Assembly (NCBI RefSeq): GCF_020295405.1
Contig: NZ_JADEYP010000003.1
Span: 124,001-188,000 of the forward strand
DNA length: 64,000 bases
DNA from: Sphingobacterium bovistauri
GTDB taxonomy: Bacteria; Bacteroidota; Bacteroidia; Sphingobacteriales; Sphingobacteriaceae
Direction of reading: 5' to 3'
The position numbers and the translations under genes are program-made. Under the pieces are notes generated by a model that did not search any database, was not told the origin of the DNA, and saw nothing but the letters and a program-made list of their open reading frames with translations. The stretch's first letter is position 1; each line of letters opens with the position of its first letter. Positions 1 to 8,677 of this stretch are shown here, in pieces.

Positions 1-2
1 AA

Positions 3-2354
3 TTTACTCCATATTTTGCTTTAACCCCAGCTGTGACGATTTTTGAAAAAGTAAAAAATGGTGCATTGTCTATCAATGAGGCTGATGAATATCTCAAAAA
101 ATTTTATGAAATCGATGGACGTGATGACTATACTAAATATTTCCTTAGAAATTCAACTCTACAACAAAATATTGTTAATCTTAATGGTGGAAACAATTTT
201 CATCGTTTTAATTTCTCCGCGTCAAATACTAATGAGAGAGGTGGATCATTCTCTAGTTATCGTAAGTTAAACTTAAATTTAAATGAGCGGATACAATTAC
301 ATGAAAAGTTAGATGTATCTGTTACAGTAAATTTTGCGAAAAGCTTAATGAAACCTGGTTATAATCAGTATGCTTCATATACTGCACTAGGTAGATTTTA
401 TCCTTACATGGATTTAGTTAATGATATAGGGGAAGCAAATATTATAGAAGACGTATATAATAAATCTTATACAGATAACTTTCGTAAAGGACTTTTAAAA
501 TCTTGGGATTATAAGCCTTATGAGGATTTAAACTTCATTAAATATAATAATAATCTTCAGGAAATATATGCCGTTTTTCAATCAACATATAGAGTCATTC
601 CGTCAATAAGTTTTAATGTTGCATACCAAACGCATAACCAAATTCAAGAGAATGACATTAATTATACTAAGGATAGTCGTCTTGCAAGAAATGAATATAA
701 TGCTTTTGCTCAATATAATACTTCTACAAATGCAATGGTTTTCCCTGTGCCCGATGGTGGTATAAGAGATTTTTCTTATGCAAAAACACTATCAAACACA
801 TTGCGTAGCCAATTGAATTATTCTCAATCACTTCAAAATATTGAATTGTCAAGTATTCTCGGTTTAGAAATGCGGGAGAAAATCACTGAAAATTCAAATT
901 ATAAAACTTATGGGTATCAGGAAGATCCTTTAACCAGCTTACCTGTAGATTTTGTAAATAACTTTCCTTTAGAAATAACTAAGGGTACTGGGCGTATTTC
1001 AGGTTTTCCAAGATTTAACAAGGCTGTTAATAGGTTTGTAAGTTTGTATGGAAATTTATCTTTATCATGGAAAAATAAAGTTGGTGTATCGAGTAGTGTG
1101 AGAAGAGATGGGGCTAATATCTTTGGAGCTTTAACTAATGACAAATGGAAGCCATTTTGGTCAATTGGTGCTTTTTATGATATTACAAAAGAAGATTTCC
1201 TAGATTTCAGTTACTTTAACTATTTTAAAGTTAGAAGTACATATGGGTTTAGTGGCAATGTAGACTTGAGAAAGACTCCATTGCCACTTGCTAATACTTC
1301 ATCTAATTCACACTCACAGTTTCCTGCAATGGTAATTGGGACAATGAATGATCCATCACTTCGTTGGGAAGAAATTCGCCAATTAAACTTAGGATTAGAT
1401 TTTCAAACTAAAAATAATGTAGTTTCAGGTAATATCGATTTTTATCATAAAAAAGGGGAGAATTTATATGGTCTTTCTACATATGATTATACTACTTGGG
1501 GAAGACAAGGGTTTATTACTAAAAATGTAGCTTCCATGGCTGGAAAAGGTATGGATCTAATGTTAACTGTAAAAAATATCAATCGAAAAATTAACTGGTC
1601 TACTAGATATATTTTAGCTCTAAATAAAAGTATTACCAAAAAATATTATCGTCAAAACGTGGTAAACGCTTCTGCTTTCTTGAATGACGGAACGATAATT
1701 ACACCTGTTGAAGAATTACCACTTTATGGAATTGCTGGATTTAAATGGGGAGGATTGGATATAGAAGGAAATCCAAGGAGTTATGTTGATGGAGAAATAA
1801 GTAATAATTATGCTCAAATAATTAAGGAAGCTAATGAAAAGGGAATAGATGGAAATTTAATATTTTATGGATCAACTAAGCCTCAATTATTTGGCTCATT
1901 GGAGAACATTTTTACATTTAAGGATTTTTCATTTTCGTTTAATATTTCTTTCCAAGGAAACTATTATTTTCGGAAAGATGCTACAAGCTACTCAACTTTT
2001 TTAAGTAATGGTATTGCATTTTCAGATATTTTAGATAGATGGATGCAGCCGGGTGATGAAGTAAAAACTAATTCACCAAGTTTTGTTTATCCTGTACAAA
2101 GTCAACGAGATCAAGTGTACCGTCAAGCTGAAATCAATATATTGAAAGCAGATCATATACGGTTTGAGTATATCAATGTAAGCTGGAGAAAAAAAATACT
2201 TTTAGCAGAGCATAGTTACCTATTTGATATTTTTCTTAATGCTAGCAATATTGGGTTGATTTGGGTAAAAAATGAATATGGTATTGATCCAGAGTTTCAG
2301 AATCGTCAATATCCTTTACGAACCGCCGCTCTAGGCTTCAAATTGAATTTTTAA
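3..2354 (+). CDS. SusC/RagA-like TonB-dependent outer-membrane receptor, C-terminal part
   Basis: The reading frame is open to the left edge of the window, so the N-terminal plug and carboxypeptidase-like domains lie outside it. The GTG at base 33 is just an internal codon. What remains is about 783 residues of beta-barrel, rich in alternating aromatic strands, and the chain ends in a phenylalanine (LGFKLNF), as outer-membrane barrel proteins do. A SusD-like lipoprotein follows 16 bp downstream, the usual SusC/SusD pairing for TonB-driven uptake of a glycan or peptide across the outer membrane. No substrate can be read, because no glycoside hydrolase or protease lies beside the pair. Confidence 0.9.
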   Translation, partial: FTPYFALTPAVTIFEKVKNGALSINEADEYLKKFYEIDGRDDYTKYFLRNSTLQQNIVNLNGGNNFHRFNFSASNTNERGGSFSSYRKLNLNLNERIQLHEKLDVSVTVNFAKSLMKPGYNQYASYTALGRFYPYMDLVNDIGEANIIEDVYNKSYTDNFRKGLLKSWDYKPYEDLNFIKYNNNLQEIYAVFQSTYRVIPSISFNVAYQTHNQIQENDINYTKDSRLARNEYNAFAQYNTSTNAMVFPVPDGGIRDFSYAKTLSNTLRSQLNYSQSLQNIELSSILGLEMREKITENSNYKTYGYQEDPLTSLPVDFVNNFPLEITKGTGRISGFPRFNKAVNRFVSLYGNLSLSWKNKVGVSSSVRRDGANIFGALTNDKWKPFWSIGAFYDITKEDFLDFSYFNYFKVRSTYGFSGNVDLRKTPLPLANTSSNSHSQFPAMVIGTMNDPSLRWEEIRQLNLGLDFQTKNNVVSGNIDFYHKKGENLYGLSTYDYTTWGRQGFITKNVASMAGKGMDLMLTVKNINRKINWSTRYILALNKSITKKYYRQNVVNASAFLNDGTIITPVEELPLYGIAGFKWGGLDIEGNPRSYVDGEISNNYAQIIKEANEKGIDGNLIFYGSTKPQLFGSLENIFTFKDFSFSFNISFQGNYYFRKDATSYSTFLSNGIAFSDILDRWMQPGDEVKTNSPSFVYPVQSQRDQVYRQAEINILKADHIRFEYINVSWRKKILLAEHSYLFDIFLNASNIGLIWVKNEYGIDPEFQNRQYPLRTAALGFKLNF

Positions 2355-2370
2355 TATAATAAAGATCAAC

Positions 2371-3726
2371 ATGATGAAGAATAAAATTCAAAATACTCGA
2401 TTTTACCTAGTCTTTGTAATATTTTTATGTCTAGGTTGTGATAAATATTTAGATGTTAAATCAAACTACAATTTATCAATTCCTGATAATTATGAAGTGT
2501 TTCAGAAACTATTAGACAATGCAACGGTAATGAATCTATCTACCAATACGTTTGGTGAAATATCTGCAGATGATTATTATATTACCGACCAAATTTATAA
2601 TGGATTTTCTGAACTTAACCAGGGTGATTATGTGTGGGAAACAATTGAATACAAATATCCAAATGATTGGGCAAGTAGTTATCTAATTGTTTATAATGCG
2701 AACCTAATTCAAGATCAATTAAAAAAAATTAATCAAAGTAATTATGATAACTTAAAACATAACGAGATTTTAGGAGCATCTCATTTTTATAGAGGGTTTA
2801 CTTTTTTTAATTTGCTCTGTATATATTCTAATGCTTTAAAAACTGATTCATCAGTTAATGGGTTGGGAATTGTATTAAGAAAAACTGCAGATCCAACGGA
2901 ACCATCAATCAGGGCGACTTTAGTAGAGAGTTTTCAATTTATAATAAGTGACTTAGTTTATGCAGCGAAATTACTTCCTTTAAATACGGAACATGTTTTA
3001 AGACCGTCTAAAAAAGCCGCATGGTCTATATTAGCTAGAGCATATTTATATGGAGGAGAATATGAAAAAGCTTATCTATATGCAGATTCTGTGTTAAGTG
3101 TAAAGGGGGATTTGATTGATTACAATAATGATGCAGATGTTAATTCTTCTGCTAGTTATCCTTTTAAACGATATAATAAAGAAACCATATTTTACGCTGA
3201 GATGACCAAAAATATTAATTATGGTTTTGTTGATTCCTTATTATATGATTCATATGATACGAAAGATCTAAGGAAAAAATTATTTTTTAAAAATAATAAT
3301 AAACCTTTCGCATTTAAAGGAAGTTATTCTGGAAGAGCTAATCTTTTTTCAGGAACAACAACTTCTGAAATGCTTCTGATAAAGGCGGAAGCTCTTATTC
3401 GAAGAAATGATTATTCAAGTGCAAGGTTGATATTGGAGTTATTAGCTGAGAAAAGATTTATGAAAGATCTAAACTATGAAGTAGTACCTCAAAAAAACGA
3501 AGATCTTCAAAACTATCTAATGGAAGAGCGAAGAAGAGAGTTAATTTTTAGAGGACAAAGATGGCCAGATCTGAAAAGGTATAATTTAGATGGACTTAAT
3601 AAAACTATTTATAGATTTGTTAATGGGAAGAAATATAATCTAGCTCCCAACGATAAACGATATGCATTACCTATACCCAATGATATAGTTATTATAACAG
3701 ATGTCGCTCAAAATCCTAAGAACTAG
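2371..3726 (+). CDS. SusD/RagB-family outer-membrane lipoprotein
   Basis: The surface lipoprotein partner of the preceding SusC-like receptor, expected to cap the barrel and bind the substrate. A short signal peptide ends in the lipobox LCLGC with Cys23 as lipidation site. The C-terminal part carries the family hallmark ERRRELIFRGQRWPDLKR and an ALPIPNDIV-type ending. The length of 451 residues is at the short end for SusD proteins. The first of two adjacent Met codons was taken as start. The stop codon lies inside one arm of the palindromic terminator that follows. Confidence 0.92.
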   Translation: MMKNKIQNTRFYLVFVIFLCLGCDKYLDVKSNYNLSIPDNYEVFQKLLDNATVMNLSTNTFGEISADDYYITDQIYNGFSELNQGDYVWETIEYKYPNDWASSYLIVYNANLIQDQLKKINQSNYDNLKHNEILGASHFYRGFTFFNLLCIYSNALKTDSSVNGLGIVLRKTADPTEPSIRATLVESFQFIISDLVYAAKLLPLNTEHVLRPSKKAAWSILARAYLYGGEYEKAYLYADSVLSVKGDLIDYNNDADVNSSASYPFKRYNKETIFYAEMTKNINYGFVDSLLYDSYDTKDLRKKLFFKNNNKPFAFKGSYSGRANLFSGTTTSEMLLIKAEALIRRNDYSSARLILELLAEKRFMKDLNYEVVPQKNEDLQNYLMEERRRELIFRGQRWPDLKRYNLDGLNKTIYRFVNGKKYNLAPNDKRYALPIPNDIVIITDVAQNPKN

Positions 3727-3766
3727 ATTTGTGGCTGCCGTAATTACGGCAGCCATAAATCTAGTT
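3721..3766. terminator. Bidirectional palindromic terminator between convergent genes
   Basis: Two 23-base arms form an almost perfect inverted repeat with one G:T-compatible mismatch and no spacer; the core is GGCTGCCGTAA/TTACGGCAGCC. The stop codons of both convergent genes sit in the arms, the susD-like TAG in the left arm and the TAG of the leftward small gene in the right arm. T-tracts are weak, but the position and stability suit a shared terminator. Confidence 0.8.
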
Positions 3767-4147
3767 CTTATTGTGAATAGTAGGCTCTGATCCAGGTCCG
3801 CTTAATTTCTCTGGAGCATATTGATTTGATCCGTTGTTTTCCGCTGTAAGTTCTATTTGGCTTCCATTTAATGTTCGAGTTGGAAAAGTGCCGGTGAGGT
3901 CTGTATCTTCGACTGTCATTGAGCATGCAATTGTGCCAGTATCACATTCTTCACCATTGGGTTGTTCTCTCCAGTTTGCTGGATTTGTTACAGAGTTTGG
4001 GTCGGAGGTGTCGCCATGAAAATACAAAGTAATCGGGGAAATAAATCTAGAAACCTCCAAGTTTTCTTTGAATGACATCAAAGTCACACTGCTTATTGCA
4101 ATAATTATTGCTGCAAAAGCCATAAAATAATTTTTTAAATTTTTCAT
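3761..4147 (-). CDS. Small exported protein, possibly DUF6520-like
   Basis: 128 residues with a basic N-terminus and one hydrophobic segment at about 8-26 (signal peptide or anchor), followed by a polar, Gly/Asn/Thr-rich domain. It holds only two cysteines (ECDTGTIACSM), which could form a disulfide. The size, N-terminal pattern and CxxGTxxC spacing recall the small DUF6520 proteins of Bacteroidota that sit near MauE/DoxX membrane proteins; here a MauE-like gene lies 200 bp upstream on the same strand. Function is unknown. The family assignment rests on memory of the pattern and is tentative. Confidence 0.6.
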   Translation of the reverse strand: MKNLKNYFMAFAAIIIAISSVTLMSFKENLEVSRFISPITLYFHGDTSDPNSVTNPANWREQPNGEECDTGTIACSMTVEDTDLTGTFPTRTLNGSQIELTAENNGSNQYAPEKLSGPGSEPTIHNKN

Positions 4148-4346
4148 TTCAGTAGATTTTGTGGTTAAACTAAGTAACCTAGTGTTTAAATATTTTATTA
4201 AATAAGTACTATAGAGAACTCTTTAATAGTTAGATTTCAATTGTTATCAAGATTTACTTCCTTTTTTGTTCGATGTCTAAGTAAAACTAATTGATAATCA
4301 TAAAAGCACTTTGGCTGGCTCTGCCCTTTACTTTGAATACCTAGAT

Positions 4347-4832
4347 TCAACGATCAGATACTTTTTGTTTTTGATAATTTGATTTTGAAATTTTAAATAT
4401 TGTGAATTGAGAAATGGAGTCTTTTTTAATTTTTATACCTAGTGTCAGTCCTACTAAGCTGATCACTAAATATGCTATATTAAACATTAAATGTTCTGTC
4501 CAATTCAGCCCAGATATAACTGAGCCACAACCACAAGGAAGTTTTTCCCATGTCCCAATTACAGCTAAAGCGACATATGATGTAAATATTGCCATTAATA
4601 TGCTCGATAGAAACAGTCCTAATAGTCGTAATCGATCTATTAGTAGTAAAGTAATTGTAACTGTTTCTATTATTGGCAAAAAGGATATTACGAAAAAGGT
4701 TAGATACCTAGGTAAGGGTTGACGTAATATTCCACTTTGGAAATTGTTAAAATTTATAATTTTATCTAAAGTAACTGGAATCCAAAGTAGTAGTAGTAAA
4801 ACTATAGTAGTGTGGTAAATGTTCTTTTTCAT
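4347..4832 (-). CDS. MauE/DoxX-like redox-associated membrane protein
   Basis: 161 residues with four predicted membrane segments (about 8-25, 43-65, 70-93 and 116-134). The motif LPCGCGSVISGLNW, with Cys100 and Cys102, lies just before the last segment and is typical of the MauE-like branch of the DoxX family, which is linked to disulfide handling of exported proteins. The next leftward gene encodes a small exported protein with two cysteines, a plausible partner. A Crp-like regulator gene lies about 120 bp upstream on the same strand. Substrate and electron partner are unknown. Confidence 0.75.
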   Translation of the reverse strand: MKKNIYHTTIVLLLLLWIPVTLDKIINFNNFQSGILRQPLPRYLTFFVISFLPIIETVTITLLLIDRLRLLGLFLSSILMAIFTSYVALAVIGTWEKLPCGCGSVISGLNWTEHLMFNIAYLVISLVGLTLGIKIKKDSISQFTIFKISKSNYQKQKVSDR

Positions 4833-4955
4833 TTTTAAATAATTCGTTAATTATTGGTTTGCGAATGAAGAATAAATTTAAGTCACATTTTAAGGGATAA
4901 ATTGTGCTATTGATTATAATTAACTAAAAAATTATTTATATTTTATAATATGGGA

Positions 4956-5540
4956 TTATAGTTCTTTATGTCTAAGAAACTTTTCAAGGGATGAATAGTA
5001 TTGCCTAGTGTTAGAGAATCCTAGTAAAGAACAAATTTGGTTTATTGTCAATTGATTTTTTAAATCTGGGAAATATCGATAAAAATAAATTAGTTTTTGT
5101 TCGTTCTTTAACTGCTGTATGTGGAGTAAATTAATGCAAATTGTAATGTGCTGTTGTTTTAAGATGTGATACATTAAGTTAAATTCAGGAAAGAATTTTA
5201 TTGCCTCTTTGATATGGACGACATTAATGATAAATGCTTCGCTTTTTTTAAGAAAATGTATATTCTCTGCAGCCCCATTACTGCTATATATGTGTTTAGT
5301 TCCTACAAAATAATTTAACGGTGTGATAACCTTGGTTAATACATTATCAAAATTCTTATTGGTTATACTGTTTCCAACCAAGCCATCTAATAATATTCCG
5401 AATAAGTTATTGTTTTGATTTTGCTGAACGAATATTTCTTCTTTATCATAGGATTTAATTTTTCCATACTTTTTGAGAAAATCTTCTCCCTCACCGCTCA
5501 AAGAAGTGTGTTTAGAAAAGAGTTGTTTAATCCTATGCAT
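4956..5540 (-). CDS. Crp/Fnr-like transcriptional regulator
   Basis: 194 residues, the usual length for Bacteroidota Crp-like proteins. Residues 1 to about 115 look like a diverged cyclic-nucleotide-binding beta-roll, then a long dimerisation helix, then a short helix-turn-helix near 165-190 (LTINQICSLLGFSNTRQYYSSL). The phosphate-binding arginine signature of true cAMP receptors is not evident, so the ligand is unknown. It lies in a leftward series 41 bp after the P-loop kinase gene and ahead of the MauE-like gene, and may control either. Confidence 0.75.
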   Translation of the reverse strand: MHRIKQLFSKHTSLSGEGEDFLKKYGKIKSYDKEEIFVQQNQNNNLFGILLDGLVGNSITNKNFDNVLTKVITPLNYFVGTKHIYSSNGAAENIHFLKKSEAFIINVVHIKEAIKFFPEFNLMYHILKQQHITICINLLHIQQLKNEQKLIYFYRYFPDLKNQLTINQICSLLGFSNTRQYYSSLEKFLRHKEL

Positions 5541-5581
5541 TGTTTGATTAATTATTTCAATGTATACTCTTAATAATTGTA

Positions 5582-6280
5582 TTAATGTTCGACCGAAATA
5601 TTATCAAAGTTCAGTAGACGATATGTTTTTGCGTATTCTATACAAGATGGAATGTCAAATTTTGGCTTTAGTTTTAAAATATCTAATACCTGTTTTAGTC
5701 TACTTTCAATACTACCATTGATTATATGAGGAACTATATTTAAATCTTTGTAAGTTTCTAATAATAGACTTTCTGAAGCTTTCCTGAATGATTCTGATGT
5801 GGGTCTGTGTCCGTCTGAGATAAAGGGAAATTCAATAGGTAAATGAAAGAATATATCGTATTTTTTCTGGGTGTAAATTTTGGCAATACCCTCAAAACTA
5901 GTCAGAAGTTTTTTGAAATCTCTATATGAGCTATAATTAAGGATTTTCCTGAGAAGCATTTTATATGGGTATTCATCTGGATAAGCGCCGGTAATGAGCC
6001 TAGTACTTCCATATAACCATTCCTGAAGAGGGCAACCGTCAGATATAAAACTTCCTTTAAGATCTGCCTCTTTTCTTATTCTATCTTCAAATCTTTTTAA
6101 ACCTAGGCATATAAGTTCTGTATAGCGACAATTTCTAAGGTTTTTTCCCGGAAAAAGCTTCGGTAGGATCTCTCGCATAGTTAAGGCATGTGTCGCAGGA
6201 ATTCCAGAAGCTTTTTCAAGAGCGAGAGTGAGAGTTGTTTTACCTGTACAATAAGTGCCACTAATAACTATTCTATTCAT
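5582..6280 (-). CDS. P-loop ATPase/kinase of the NadR-like (AAA_28) type
   Basis: 232 residues. A Walker A motif (GTYCTGKT, residues 8-15) sits at the extreme N-terminus, followed by a DGCPLQEW segment in the place of the second acidic motif and a DGHRPTS lid-like segment near 175. This resembles the NadR-like AAA_28 kinase families that phosphorylate small molecules. The start overlaps the upstream gene by 8 bases, indicating translational coupling with the AvrD-like protein, so the two probably act in one pathway. The substrate cannot be read from sequence. Confidence 0.7.
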   Translation of the reverse strand: MNRIVISGTYCTGKTTLTLALEKASGIPATHALTMREILPKLFPGKNLRNCRYTELICLGLKRFEDRIRKEADLKGSFISDGCPLQEWLYGSTRLITGAYPDEYPYKMLLRKILNYSSYRDFKKLLTSFEGIAKIYTQKKYDIFFHLPIEFPFISDGHRPTSESFRKASESLLLETYKDLNIVPHIINGSIESRLKQVLDILKLKPKFDIPSCIEYAKTYRLLNFDNISVEH

Positions 6281-7223
6281 ATTTATTTTGCTTTTGTGCT
6301 AATTGGAAAGTTCCAATATAATTGCCTACAGTTCCATTTAACTTGATAAGATTCCATTTTATACCACTTAATGTTATCTCACGTGTGTCTTCAAAAGTTA
6401 TCGAGGCATTAATCGTTTCTTTAAATAAAGGCCTTTCTTGAAATAGGTGCATTTTTCTGAGCCAAATATTTTGGCTGTTCTTTCTGTCAGAATTTGTTAG
6501 CTTATAGAGTAGAGATTGCATTAACTGCCCGTAAATTCTTAAAGCATCTGTAGGAAGTAAATTGTTGCGTGCACTTCCTATGCCATCAAATGTATTTTCT
6601 AGTAATAGGTGCTTATATAAAACTGTAGTAGTAATTGTTTTCGAATCTAAATTAATTTCAAGTGGTGCAAAATTTATTTGAGTAGATTTATAACCAATAG
6701 AATGAAGTTGCTCATATTCAAGTGAAATTAATTCATCTTTTTCAAGAGATTTGTGGGTAGAGTATCCTCTATGATCTACAGTTACTTTTATTTTAGCATG
6801 ATTTTCAAATTGAATTTCAAGATGAGAAATATAACCTTGTAAACTATTTTTATCTGATGAAGTACTTAGAATTTTAGCTATGAAATTATATGTAGCAATA
6901 GGCATGCAATTGTAGATTTGAATTGAAAAAGTTTTTAGGAAGGCTCTATTGGTGTCAGTAATATTTATTTTGCATAGTCGATTTAATACACTCGTGGAAA
7001 TACGTAGGCTAAAGGCCATTAATTCTATACTTCCAATATGTATAGGTTCTCCATGAGGTCGTTTTGGACCATTATATTTTACAGCTATTTGACCATAGAT
7101 TTCTTTGGAGAATATTTCTAAATTTTCAAGATCAATGTTGAAATAACGAAAACCATTACTGAAATATCTTTTTTCTGATTTGCCTAATATCTGCTCAATA
7201 GTTGTGGTTGATAATGATTGCAT
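6273..7223 (-). CDS. AvrD-like protein (possible dehydratase-fold enzyme)
   Basis: 316 residues without signal peptide or membrane segments. The N-terminal pattern SIE/TIE..LG....RYFSNGF, a central HIGSIELMAFSLRIS stretch and FLKTFSIQIYNC resemble, from memory, the AvrD family (about 310 residues). AvrD of Pseudomonas syringae makes syringolide C-glycosyl-lipid signals and is related to double-hotdog dehydratases. The identity is diffuse and needs a profile search. It is the first gene of a leftward pair with the kinase, coupled by an 8-base overlap, and is divergent from a HTH regulator across a 320-bp region rich in TTACAT/ATGTAA motifs. Confidence 0.5.
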   Translation of the reverse strand: MQSLSTTTIEQILGKSEKRYFSNGFRYFNIDLENLEIFSKEIYGQIAVKYNGPKRPHGEPIHIGSIELMAFSLRISTSVLNRLCKINITDTNRAFLKTFSIQIYNCMPIATYNFIAKILSTSSDKNSLQGYISHLEIQFENHAKIKVTVDHRGYSTHKSLEKDELISLEYEQLHSIGYKSTQINFAPLEINLDSKTITTTVLYKHLLLENTFDGIGSARNNLLPTDALRIYGQLMQSLLYKLTNSDRKNSQNIWLRKMHLFQERPLFKETINASITFEDTREITLSGIKWNLIKLNGTVGNYIGTFQLAQKQNKYE

Positions 7224-7543
7224 AGTAGTATATTTTACATTATGCGAAGTTATTTACCCGTTAAACAATTAAAAATCCCGTTATTTTATAATTTTTTAAC
7301 GATATAGAAGAATGTATGTATTTATGTTACAGTTTATTTGTTAATAATGTAAAGAAAAGTAGGCATATTACATGTAGTTTAAAATCATGTAATATTATTA
7401 CATAAATTTCTTATTGAGAATAAATTTCTCTAAAAATCATGGGGAGTTTCGAGTTTCTAGTGCTTTATATAAGTAAAGGGAAGGAGAATTTATTTCATAA
7501 GGAATATTTTAATTTCGTTATACAACCTACATCCATCTTAATT
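7224..7543. promoter_or_regulatory. Divergent intergenic region with repeated TTACAT/ATGTAA motifs
   Basis: A 320-base, very AT-rich region between the leftward AvrD-like operon and the rightward HTH regulator. It contains TTACAT or its complement at 7235-7240, 7347-7352, 7368-7373, 7387-7392 and 7398-7403. The third and fourth form an inverted repeat TTACATG-N11-CATGTAA. This could be the operator of the adjacent regulator. No clear TAnnTTTG promoter was found. An in-frame ATG at 7439 extends the regulator into this region but looks non-coding. Confidence 0.45.
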
Positions 7544-8167
7544 ATGAAAACACAAAGAGAACTTTTCGATTTTATTGTAGCAAAAGAATTTAAAAGGAAA
7601 AAAGACATGTATACATCTATTTCAGATTTTTTATATGTTAGTGAACATACTGTATCCAAATGGAGTTATGGAACCTCGGTAATCAATTATGACTATTTGA
7701 GTAAAATTGTAAAACATTTTAACATAAAACCTGATGAAATATTCAACACAAAATCGGATTTTTTTTGCGCAAGATATAAACCGCTTAATATGCGTGATGT
7801 TTCGGAATATCGCGAATATATACAAAGTATAGATAATCTTTTATTTGCAGCTTCAAAAAGTCATAATACTAAAATTTCATTTCAAGCAGATGAAATCCCC
7901 ATTTTTCATTTTATGCCTTATAAAAAACTCACCTATTTCAAATTATACGTATATGCATATGATATGAGCAAATTGGAAATATCATACGAGCAATATGTTA
8001 AAGAGTTAGATTCTTATAAATTGGAGCCGATTTATGATTCCATTGCTTTAAATTACGATAAGATTGAAAGTATTGAAATATGGGATAATGGTATAATTGA
8101 TAATTTATTAGCACAAATAGAGTACATTGATGAATTGGAGCGATTCGAAAATTTAACTGTTAGATGA
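7544..8167 (+). CDS. HTH transcriptional regulator, N-terminal part (frameshifted gene)
   Basis: 207 residues from the chosen ATG. The N-terminus holds a diverged helix-turn-helix (SISDFLYVSEHTVSKW, then YDYLSKIVKHFNIKPDEIF). The middle has the pattern IPIFHFMPYKKLTYFKLY that I associate with a Bacteroidota family of HTH proteins of about 270-330 residues. The frame stops at ENLTVR, while the rest of such a protein follows at once in the +1 frame. An upstream in-frame ATG at 7439 would add 35 residues without family resemblance, so it was not used. Either a natural frameshift mutation, a sequencing error or recoding explains the break. Confidence 0.6.
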   Translation: MKTQRELFDFIVAKEFKRKKDMYTSISDFLYVSEHTVSKWSYGTSVINYDYLSKIVKHFNIKPDEIFNTKSDFFCARYKPLNMRDVSEYREYIQSIDNLLFAASKSHNTKISFQADEIPIFHFMPYKKLTYFKLYVYAYDMSKLEISYEQYVKELDSYKLEPIYDSIALNYDKIESIEIWDNGIIDNLLAQIEYIDELERFENLTVR

Positions 8168-8528
8168 TTTGCTCGATTTATTAGAAAGATTTCAATCATT
8201 AGCTACTGCTGGTGAAAAATCATCGGGTAAGAGATTTGATTTTTTTGTTAAGCCCTTCCCGTTAGGTAAAAGCTTTATGATTATTGATTCTATACAGCAG
8301 CAAAGTGTTTCTGTCAAAGTGGATACTATTAATAGTTTAACAATAATTCAAGAAAACATAATTAATGAATATTATACTACTTTCTTATCGTCTAGAGATA
8401 AATCACTGGCTTTAGGAATTGGATCTGAGAGGGATAGGTTAAGGTATTTTAGAAACCTTAAAGAAAAAATAGTTAGTATAAAAAATAAGGATAATTGTCT
8501 TAATACGAGGGGTGATATTTCCAATTAG
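8157..8528 (+). pseudogene. C-terminal part of the frameshifted HTH regulator
   Basis: This frame opens immediately after a stop at 8154-8156 and overlaps the end of the regulator; it has no ATG before residue 41 (counting from 8157), only CTG and TTG. It reads LLDDLLDLLERF and ends with GSERDRLRYFRNLKEKI, close to the SxxxER..FF..LR..I ending I recall for intact members of the same family. Joined by a +1 shift near GTT-AGA-TGA, the two parts would make about 327 residues. It is best treated as the tail of one gene rather than an independent protein. Confidence 0.55.
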
Positions 8529-8677
8529 ATTCTTTTTTATTTACTTAAATATTTAGTTGATAAAATCTGTTTTACTTAGCTTATAAATTTATTATATAGC
8601 TGTAATATTCTATTGACTTATCCCCTGGTTATTTAACAAAATCACAATTGTATTTCTTAATATATGAATCTCATCAA

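Noticed and set aside
1..3726. SusC/SusD pair as part of the polysaccharide locus
   Set aside because: It is separated by more than 12 kb of unrelated genes in both orientations and has its own terminator.
4414..4722. Rightward ORF opposite the MauE-like gene
   Set aside because: It is the complement of a clear membrane-protein gene and has no recognisable protein features.
7439..7543. N-terminal extension of the HTH regulator from the ATG at 7439
   Set aside because: The 35 extra residues show no family resemblance and lie in motif-rich intergenic DNA; the ATG at 7544 fits better.
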